Virus record (IMG/VR): IMGVR_UViG_3300011114_000185
Coordinates: 1 to 29,819 of that record
Reading direction: 5' to 3' (one strand)
DNA from: a virus
DNA: 29,819 nt
Part shown: positions 6,218 to 13,600 of the stretch, piece after piece
Layout of the letters: every line of letters begins with the position of its first letter
Numbering within the stretch: position 1 is the first letter of the stretch
Notes under the pieces: generated by a model
What the model saw: the letters and a program-made list of their open reading frames with translations, nothing else
Databases searched by the model: none
What the model was told of the DNA's origin: nothing
Made by a program: the position numbers and the translations under genes

Positions 6218-6775
6218 ATGATTCTGCTAGGTGACACACCATACATCGAATGCTTTGTGCGGAACGAATTCTTGTTTAACGAAGCGCGGGGGCATGGAGA
6301 ATTCACGCCAGCCGTTGCCTTTGCGTTTCGCGCCGAGCCAGCGCGTGTACCCATGTTTCAGGTCATGCTGGATTCTGGCGCACAGTGGGCGCGAGTTCCC
6401 ATACACATGATATGCAGCAAACCGTGCGACCCGCTGCCGGTAGAGCAGTCGTGCTGGTGGGACAGCTACGGGTACGAATTCACCGTAGTTGCGCTGCCGT
6501 TTCTGAAAAACCATGCGGTCACCGCGTTGGGTAGGGACGGGCAAATTCGCAAGGGTAACTATCTTTTTACGGTGGATTGGATGCAGACGGGCTGGAGCGA
6601 AACGCCAGATCAGCACAAGAACCACCACATCATCGCGCTGGAGTCTGGACCGTGGATTGCGTACCCGAACAACAGACTTGTATGGCACGACCCGTCATGG
6701 ATCACGCCAGCACCTAACCGGGAATGGCAAACCCCCACCCGCAACTATTCGGTTGAAGGTTTATTTAACAACTGA
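6218..6775 (+). CDS. Hypothetical protein, 185 aa
   Basis: Last rightward gene, with GAGG 7 nt before the ATG. It starts ILLGDTPYIECFVRNEF and contains three potentially metal-binding features: HGEF near residue 26, HMIC (63-66), and KNHHIIALESG near residue 134. It is rich in Trp and Tyr and has no membrane segment. The arrangement suggests a compact beta-rich soluble domain; no family is recognised. Its last 31 bp overlap the 3' end of the endolysin gene on the other strand. It shares the GCG-rich, CCWGG-free composition of the module. Confidence 0.68.
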   Translation: MILLGDTPYIECFVRNEFLFNEARGHGEFTPAVAFAFRAEPARVPMFQVMLDSGAQWARVPIHMICSKPCDPLPVEQSCWWDSYGYEFTVVALPFLKNHAVTALGRDGQIRKGNYLFTVDWMQTGWSETPDQHKNHHIIALESGPWIAYPNNRLVWHDPSWITPAPNREWQTPTRNYSVEGLFNN

Positions 6776-7185
6776 GCCTCAACCTCCCTGCGGATCACCA
6801 ACCCAGGGAGGACTCGACCTCCACCCCTGACCCACCGGCGAAGCTGAATCGCCGCGCCGGCAAGGTCTCCAGCCAGCAACCTCTGCCTCAAGGTCGATGC
6901 CTTGAGCGCACCCAGGCCCAGGTTGTAGGCAAAGTCAGCAATCGCGCACAGACGGTCTCCAGCCAGTTCTGGGCAGAGTTTGACCGTGCCGGTGGCAAAG
7001 GCCAGGGCATCCCACTCCATGCGCCTGTCGGCGTATTCCTGGGTCCAGGCGCGGCCTGGGAACACATCATGCCCAGTGGACCCCCACCCACAGGTCCAGA
7101 CCCCAGCAGGGCAGATGTAGGGCATCAGCCGGCATCCTTCGAACCGTTTGATCAGCCGGTACAGGGTGGTCAGGTCATTTGCCAC
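6745..7185 (-). CDS. Endolysin, GH24 lysozyme, 146 aa
   Basis: T4/P22-type lysozyme that cuts the MurNAc-GlcNAc bond of peptidoglycan. The catalytic segment FEGCRLMPYICPAGVWTCGWGST gives Glu16, Cys25 and Thr31, the E-8x-C-5x-T form of the usual E-8x-D-5x-T triad. The AIADFAYNLGLGALKASTLRQRLL segment and the WVRGGGRVLPGLVIRREVE tail are typical of the family. GTG 7185 is the only good start: no in-frame ATG exists before the catalytic Glu, and it overlaps the upstream holin-like gene by 11 nt. There is no signal peptide or SAR helix, so release depends on a holin. Confidence 0.9.
   Translation of the reverse strand: MANDLTTLYRLIKRFEGCRLMPYICPAGVWTCGWGSTGHDVFPGRAWTQEYADRRMEWDALAFATGTVKLCPELAGDRLCAIADFAYNLGLGALKASTLRQRLLAGDLAGAAIQLRRWVRGGGRVLPGLVIRREVEAQLLNKPSTE
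6783..6811. terminator. Inverted repeat after the convergent gene ends (weak terminator candidate)
   Basis: CCTCCCTG (6783-6790) and CAGGGAGG (6804-6811) form a perfect 8-bp stem with a 13-nt loop, 8 nt after the stop of the rightward gene and inside the endolysin gene. No T-tract follows in either direction. It may slow or end rightward transcription before it runs into the leftward lysis genes, but it is not a canonical terminator. Confidence 0.3.
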
Positions 7186-7642
7186 GCTTGCCCAGGCTCC
7201 GATCCGCAAAGTAGAACCCCGCAATGGTCGCCAGGAGGGTCGAATCGAAGTCATCCATGACGAACCCCTGGTGCGCGATCTTGAAAAGCCACAGGAGTAG
7301 TGCCACAGATGCGTAGGAGGGGCGCACAGACGCATTCCAGGCATCGACCCACCTGATGCCTGTCGGAACGGACGATGCCCGTATAGCCTCTATAAATGCC
7401 GTTGCGTCCTGCTTCTGCACTTCCAGGTCGCCCATGACCTTGACCTCGGTCACCTTGAGATCGGACTGTAGCCTGATCCTCTCCAGGTCTCGCGCCTGAC
7501 GTTTGTCCTCGTTCTCAGCCTGGACGCGCATCATCTCGATCTCGTTCTGGTGGTCCTGTCTCTTGGTGACGAAGGAGGAGACCTCCCCCCAGATCATCCG
7601 AAACACAGACCCACCCAGGAACGATATCAGGCCGGCGAACAT
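7175..7642 (-). CDS. Holin-like membrane protein with coiled coil, 155 aa
   Basis: Resembles the 3-TM phage/GTA holin group. A hydrophobic N-terminal helix (about 1-18) is followed by a long charged coiled coil (about 25-85, rich in Glu, Gln, Arg and Lys). Two more hydrophobic helices occur near the C-terminus (SYASVALLLWLF and LLATIAGFYFADRS), and the tail is basic. The ATG at 7642 shares its A with the stop of the upstream holin gene (TGATG), and a GTG at 7645 is also in frame. It lies between a small holin candidate and the endolysin, so a role in membrane permeabilisation is likely. Confidence 0.78.
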   Translation of the reverse strand: MFAGLISFLGGSVFRMIWGEVSSFVTKRQDHQNEIEMMRVQAENEDKRQARDLERIRLQSDLKVTEVKVMGDLEVQKQDATAFIEAIRASSVPTGIRWVDAWNASVRPSYASVALLLWLFKIAHQGFVMDDFDSTLLATIAGFYFADRSLGKRGK

Positions 7643-7836
7643 CACTGGCTCCCTTGCGGGATCAGCCGCACCACGATCACCAGAACACCCAGGCCAGCAT
7701 TCGCCCAGGCGAAGGCATTAGCCGGCAGCAATGCCTGGAACTGCGGCAGGAGACCCTGGGCAGCATTGACCACCGCAATGACCAGGGCAACATGCACCGA
7801 CATCCACTTCCACGCATCCTTCCAGTTCTCAATCAT
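7642..7836 (-). CDS. Small holin candidate (DUF7940-like), 64 aa
   Basis: Two-helix membrane protein. The N-terminal KDAWKWMSVHVAL resembles the conserved DAWKWxS entry of DUF7940-type phage proteins, followed by a first helix (about 12-28) and a second helix (about 41-56), ending VRLIPQGSQ. ATG 7836 is preceded by GGGGGG at 5 nt spacing; a GTG at 7842 is in frame too. It follows the tailspike by 31 nt and is coupled to the 3-TM protein and endolysin. This is the usual tailspike-holin-lysin order, so it is probably the pore former. Confidence 0.75.
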   Translation of the reverse strand: MIENWKDAWKWMSVHVALVIAVVNAAQGLLPQFQALLPANAFAWANAGLGVLVIVVRLIPQGSQ

Positions 7837-7867
7837 ATTCACCCCCCTTTGTTTTTGAAATGCACTG

Positions 7868-10255
7868 CTACGATCTGTTGGACGTTGCCATCAGGTACGT
7901 CACGCTTCCGCTCAACTCCGTGCCGTTCCCCAGCACCGTCAGGCTTGAATATGCTGTCGCCGCAGCAGTCATTCCTTTCAAGACGATGCTTGTGCCACTG
8001 ATGTACCCGCCCAGTTCCACCACAGACTGTCCACCAGTAAGGAAGATTCCACCAGAGAATCCACAGGCATAGCCGGTGGTCAGTTCTGCCGGCAGACCGG
8101 TAATAACTCCGGTTGTTCCAGTGCCAATCAAAGTGATGGTCAGGTCGAAGTAGACCGTGACAACATCATCGTTGCGTTCCCACACACCGGTTTGCGCCCC
8201 GTATGTTGCGGTTCCACCGACTGCTGGTGTCCACGATCCCTTCGCATACCGTTCGCGACAGTTGAGGTAGTTGGAAACTGTGCATGCGACATTCATCTGC
8301 GTCCCAAGAACCTCAACGTCCTGGATGCCGTACTCCACGGCAACCCCATACTTGGGGTAGCCAATCGTTCCCATCGATGAATCGTTGCCGATATTGTTGT
8401 CGCGGATGACTGCTCGATGCGCCCTGTTGATTGCCCACCCGTAGGTGTGCGCCCCACTGTCCGCAGCAGTTGCCGTGAAGATGGTTCCAACAGCATTGCT
8501 GGTAGACCCCAAACCGGTCCAGGTTGTCGCCCCAGCATAGGTGATCTGGTATTCCTGACCGACAACCAAGTAGTTTGCCTGAATCTGGTTGTCCACATAA
8601 ATTGCGCCAGTGATTTGGTAGACATACGCAGTTCCATAGTTGTTGGTGTTCCAGTTCATGCATGTGTTGCCTTCAATCAATGCATCCTGGCAGTTCGCAA
8701 CGTAGATCGACCCTGCTGCCGTCCCGCAGATGTGGTTCCCTTTCACTATTGCGTGTTTGATATACCCAAGACTTGCTTGGGAAAATCCAATGTTGATTCC
8801 TGGTAAGTTTGCCGCGACCTCCGCAATGTAGTTGTTCAGGATTCTCATGTGACGCGGAGCAGTCAGTGCGGTGCTGCTTCCGCGCATGGAAATTGCCCCG
8901 CCATAAGAATAGTTGCCCTCAACAAGTTCACTCTTCCAGGAACCACCTCGGTAGAGGTATGTGGACACGTTGGCATTGGTCACGGACTTCAGCACGTTGT
9001 TGGAGAAGATGCCCGAATCACCGTTGCCGGCATAAATGCACATCGTGTGGTTCGCGCCAGACACTGCGGCGGCAGACAAGATGCTGGTGCAGTTTGTCAT
9101 CACCACGTTTTCGGACGTTCCATCACTGACGTACAACGCATAGGAATCTGATGCGGTGATGCCAACGATATTCTTGAAGAAGCATCCATCCACCAGGAGG
9201 TTCTTGACGAAGTACCCATAGATTGCTGTTGGGTTCGCGCCACCGGTTGTCCCTGTCTGCTCAAAGTAGCAGTCGCGCACCTCACAGAAATCTGAGTAGG
9301 TTCCAGGCGCACCCGCCGGCCAGGAGTCAAAATACACCCCTTCGTCAAAGTCGAAGAAACTGCAATTTTGCAGCTTGAACCTCGTTGTTCCCTGGGTGCG
9401 AATGGGTTGCGTCGATCTTGTGTTCCCAGACTTTTCACCGTAAAACGAACAGTTCTCGATCCGCACGTTGTCGCAAAGCTTGAACGTAGGCAGGAAACTG
9501 TACGTCCCATCAGTGTGGAAACTCATGTCCCTGATGATGATGTCAACCTTGGTGTCGGCGTAAAGCTGCCCAAGTCCTGCGCCACCGGTATTGGTGGTGA
9601 GAATTGTGGCATCTCCATCACCGTACATGAGGATGCTGCTTGGCATTGCCGTGTCCGCACCAAGACGATACGTCCCGCCAGGGACATACAGTGCCTTCCC
9701 TGTTGCCGCCGCAAATGCGTAGACGAAATAGGGACTGCAATTGGTGGTCGCGGTGTCGGTCCCGACTGGGATGAAGTCCCAGATGTTGACGATGTCACGA
9801 AGCTTCGCCTGAACCGTTCTTGTCTGCGCCCCAGAACCAGCAGCAAGGAACGATATAGCCGCAGAATCACTTGAGATGATTGCCGGCGCAACGATCACTG
9901 AGAAGACCAGTGCTGATGTGCCGATAATGAATGGATCGGTTGTTTGCAGCATCCAACTTGTTCTGGTGTTCGCCGTTCCCGACTGGACAATAACTATCGT
10001 TCCATTGACAGCATCTCGATTCCCGTTGAAGTCAATGTCTCTTGACCATGCTCCTGTATCGCAAACATAAATTCCGTTTGTAGTGGTATCTGTCTGGGAT
10101 TTGACCAGCACACGATCACCGGCAACTACTGCCACACCGTCAATAGTTTGCTCCCCAGAAAGGGTGATTGCTGCCGTTGTGGCAACCAAGCACGGGGCTT
10201 TAATTGCCAGCCCAGGGGATACTCCGTAACGCCGGTCAGTCGATGGTGAAGTCAT
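7868..10255 (-). CDS. Tailspike with right-handed beta-helix, 795 aa
   Basis: Receptor-binding virion protein. Residues 1-125 are an N-terminal domain common in podovirus tail fibres (GVAVVAGDRVLVKSQTDTTTNG, then IGTSALVFS), probably the particle-attachment part. From about 150 to 640 are successive short strands and Asn/Cys/Phe-rich turns (VRIENCSFYG, FKLQNCSFF, VRDCYFEQT, LVDGCFFKN) typical of a pectate-lyase-like beta-helix. An inserted beta-module near 555-608 (LVVGQEYQITYAGATTW to GTIFTATAADSG) is also seen in unrelated tail fibres. The C-terminal domain (GSWTPAVGGTATYGAQTG onward) probably caps or trimerises the spike. The substrate is likely a host polysaccharide, but no catalytic pair could be assigned by eye. 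Confidence 0.88.
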   Translation of the reverse strand: MTSPSTDRRYGVSPGLAIKAPCLVATTAAITLSGEQTIDGVAVVAGDRVLVKSQTDTTTNGIYVCDTGAWSRDIDFNGNRDAVNGTIVIVQSGTANTRTSWMLQTTDPFIIGTSALVFSVIVAPAIISSDSAAISFLAAGSGAQTRTVQAKLRDIVNIWDFIPVGTDTATTNCSPYFVYAFAAATGKALYVPGGTYRLGADTAMPSSILMYGDGDATILTTNTGGAGLGQLYADTKVDIIIRDMSFHTDGTYSFLPTFKLCDNVRIENCSFYGEKSGNTRSTQPIRTQGTTRFKLQNCSFFDFDEGVYFDSWPAGAPGTYSDFCEVRDCYFEQTGTTGGANPTAIYGYFVKNLLVDGCFFKNIVGITASDSYALYVSDGTSENVVMTNCTSILSAAAVSGANHTMCIYAGNGDSGIFSNNVLKSVTNANVSTYLYRGGSWKSELVEGNYSYGGAISMRGSSTALTAPRHMRILNNYIAEVAANLPGINIGFSQASLGYIKHAIVKGNHICGTAAGSIYVANCQDALIEGNTCMNWNTNNYGTAYVYQITGAIYVDNQIQANYLVVGQEYQITYAGATTWTGLGSTSNAVGTIFTATAADSGAHTYGWAINRAHRAVIRDNNIGNDSSMGTIGYPKYGVAVEYGIQDVEVLGTQMNVACTVSNYLNCRERYAKGSWTPAVGGTATYGAQTGVWERNDDVVTVYFDLTITLIGTGTTGVITGLPAELTTGYACGFSGGIFLTGGQSVVELGGYISGTSIVLKGMTAAATAYSSLTVLGNGTELSGSVTYLMATSNRS

Positions 10256-10271
10256 AGCAACTCCTTATCAG

Positions 10272-10679
10272 TTAATTGGTCACCGGAAAGAAAGGACTCC
10301 GCACTCTTGAGGAGGAGCAAAAGAAAGCACGTTGCCCAATCTTCCGGTGATTCATTACGGACGGCATGATCGATGCCATGATAGCCGCGATCTCATCGTC
10401 CTCGATTATTCGTCTGTTGTTCCCAGATACCTTGTACCAACCACTCACTGCTTGACCGACTGCACTGCCTGATATCTCAACAGATGCAGACATAGCACCG
10501 GCAACCACTGTCGCGCCACCAGCAGTCCCGCCGATAAATTGCGAGTCTATTTGCGCGGATGCAGATAAGACTGCCTGATCTATTGCTGCGCCCTCTGCCT
10601 GGGATTCCTGCAATGCATCGACAGTTGCCTCTGCCAGGGCGGCGCGAATCTCTGCTTCCATCAGTGCGGTCATATCCAT
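10272..10679 (-). CDS. Small virion-region protein, 135 aa, 3' end frame-disturbed
   Basis: Lies between the giant virion protein and the tailspike, with its ATG sharing the A of the giant protein's TGA; a GTG at 10682 is also in frame. Residues up to about 100 look coding: a helical start with many Ala, a Gly/Ala-rich middle and SGWYKVSGNNRRIIEDDEIAAIMASIMP. The last 25 residues (HRKIGQRAFFCSSSRVRSPFFPVTN) are basic and unlike the rest. In the -1 frame, positions 10392-10252 are open, read RNESPEDWATCFLLLLLKSA and so on, and stop in an ATGA overlap with the tailspike. A frameshift or a damaged 3' end is likely. Function unknown. Confidence 0.6.
   Translation of the reverse strand: MDMTALMEAEIRAALAEATVDALQESQAEGAAIDQAVLSASAQIDSQFIGGTAGGATVVAGAMSASVEISGSAVGQAVSGWYKVSGNNRRIIEDDEIAAIMASIMPSVMNHRKIGQRAFFCSSSRVRSPFFPVTN
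10280..10350. repeat. 9-bp inverted repeat flanking the 3' end of the small virion gene
   Basis: TCACCGGAA (10280-10288) and TTCCGGTGA (10342-10350) are perfect inverted copies, 53 bp apart. They bracket the part of the small gene that reads poorly in its own frame. They could form an mRNA stem with a large loop or mark a past rearrangement. Confidence 0.4.
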
Positions 10680-13600
10680 CACTGCGCCGCCGGCTGAGTG
10701 AACTTCTGCATGACATCCTGCAACAGAGCGGACCGTTTCTGCGGGTCAACTGCCATCGTTGCCCCGTACTTGTGTGCGACCTCCAGCAACTTGTGAAATG
10801 CCTGACGTTTCATTGCCTTCTCCATCAAGGTTGTCTCTGGGATCGATGTCCAGGATGGACTGGTCACCATCTGGTTCAGCATCTCATTCGCCAGTCTGCC
10901 AGACTCCTCTGCGTACCGTGTGCGCTCCTCCGGTGTCAACTCGACATCTCCCAGCTTGCCGGTGTTCTTGCCAACGTGGAACTTCTTGGGAATCTTTGGA
11001 ACCTTCACACCCAGTCTCTCGCCCTCAATGGCAGCAGCATTCTCTGGGATGGGCTTCTTCACCACCGGCAGGACGTACAGGGCGCGTTCCGGTGAGGGAA
11101 CATTCTGTCCAAGGTAGTCGATCTTGGGTTCCAGGGTCTGCCGCAATCCCCAGATGCGGTACTTCACGGCATCGACAATGGAGTAAATCTCCCTGGCGTT
11201 ATCGTCTGACATTGCTGCGGTCTGGGCAATGATGCTGGGAACCTGGGCAGAGATGATGTTCTGTGCGTACTTCGCACCGTACCGGTCTGGGTCAGACAGC
11301 GCATTGGTGAAGTCCGACAACCCTTTCAAGAACGTCTGGTTCGTAATGGCATTCGCAAAAGCCACCGCAACCATTTTCGCAAAGTGATCACCTTCCTCCT
11401 TCGTCAGGTTCTCTGACACTTCAAACACATCTGCCGCCATTCCAAGCAGTGTTCCAACAGGCTGGACCCTGGCATAGGAATACCATGCGTTATTGATCTT
11501 CACTGAGTACGGTTGGTTGACTGCCAGCCATGCCTGACGTTTCCCAGGATCGACGGGTCCGTTGCCGGTGACGTTCCCTGCTGCCGCGAATGACACGGTC
11601 AATCCGAATAGGGTTGTCCCAAGGAGTGCCTCTGCAACAGCACGGTCTCGCGCAATTCCACCGGAGTTGTATGCCTCTCTCCAAGTCTTGGAGATAAACG
11701 GTGCAAGCGGAGTCAGGCGCATCATCTCATCCAGCACGTTGATCGGTGTGCGCTTGAATGGAAACACAAGGTTTAGGATCGGTATCTGGTTGGTCGCATA
11801 GTTCAACACTGCCGCCATGCCGTACCCACCTTTCGCCTCGTTAAATGAGTGCCGCGCCGCCGCAAGGTCACCCTCTTTCGCCATTGCTTCGTCTGGGTGC
11901 ATCACCAGTTCTGCGACACGCTTTCCGTATTCCTTCGTCCCTGGGCGCATCCCCTCTCCGATAGCCTGATGGGACGCCAGTACTTGCATCTCGCCGGCAC
12001 GGTACATGTGCTGCGTCCAGGTGTCGCCGGCACTCATCAGCCTGAACGGGAACCGCGCAACCTCACCAATCCTTCCTTGGGTAGCACCGGCAAACACATC
12101 CAGCTTCATCGAAGCACCATCAGACTTCACTGCTTCGAATGCGCGTTTGTATGCGTTCCTGGCAACACCGTCTGCCTCAACAATCTTCGCACCACCAACC
12201 ACCGCATCAAACATTCCTGCCATGCGGATCAACGGGTCTCTGAAGTTCAGATGCTCACTGCTGGATGTGAACCTCCCGACTCCAGCCGCAATGAGGTCCA
12301 CAAACGGTCTAGTCCACATGTGCGCGGATGTCCCAACCACGTTCACCACCGTAGTCCAGGGACCGGACAACAAACCCCAACCTTTCCAGTACTCCACCCA
12401 CTTGTCGAATGACGTTGCGCTGAGTGCGCCTTCCACAAACTTCTTCTGTTCGCGCAACGTCTGGTTCTTGTCATCGAGTCTGGCAATCAACTCCACCGTC
12501 AAATCCGGCCCAAACCGTTTGCGGTAGTCCTGCATGAGTTCATCCAGGCGCGTCTGGAGTTCCGCATCGATGCGTTCTTTAGCAGTCTGGAACAGTTTTT
12601 TGTCGCCAATGATTTCCTTGGGATCGTAGAACTTCCCAAACTGTTTCATCTGGTTTAAGGCTCGACCAATGGCGGCGCGTTCCTCGATCATCCTGGTGAA
12701 CACCATGTGCGTCCGGTCAATCGATGTGAGGTAAGAGATTTGCTCCTCCAGGCTCACATTAAAACCGGCATCCCACTTCGCCAGGATAGCCTTGCGTTGC
12801 ATGACCTGATCCTCGACTGCCAACTGAACAAGCATCACCTTCGCACGGTACACCTCATCGACGGGTGCGCCGTTCGCGCCAAGCTTGTCCATCATCGCGC
12901 CGACATCTCGACCATTGCCATCGTAGAAGGCATCCCCTGCCATCTCTGCTGCCTTGTAGTCTGCTTCCTTCCAGGACTTTGGGCCTTTGATCGTGGACTC
13001 GTTGACCTCTTGAATACGCATGATTGCAGCTTCGTAATCACTGTTCGTATTCATGCGCCACATGGCAATCTGGTACGGGAACTTGCTGGTGGGCATCATG
13101 TCTGGGTACGGTTGCGCCGCCACCTGTTCTGCCGCGAACCCAGGGATGATCTCCTTGCCGGTCTTCGCCTTTGCGATCTCAGCATACTCACCACGCAAAA
13201 CGATATCGTCCTTACCAACCATCCGGTCAAAGACCTCGCGAATCTCAGGTGTCAGCTTGACGTTCAGCTTTTCCAGGTTCTTGTAGGTCTCGATCATCCA
13301 CTCTTTGAACTTGCTGAAGATCGAGCGCAAGCCGGTGATGGGGAAGTTGCCGGTCATCACATACTCTTCACCGGACTCTGCCATCTTTTCATGCGCGGCG
13401 ACCCACCGTTGGTATTCGTTCGAACCCTTCGTCCCTGCCTTGAGAGAAGCCCATTCCTCCATCGACTTCACACCCAGGTAGTCGAACATCTTGCCAACGT
13501 CTGCAACGATGTCTGGTGGCGCGTCTGGACCCTTCGCGATCTCGACCATGTAGTCGAAGAAGAAGTGCCACCCCTCATGGATGGCAGTGCTGGGGTTCGC

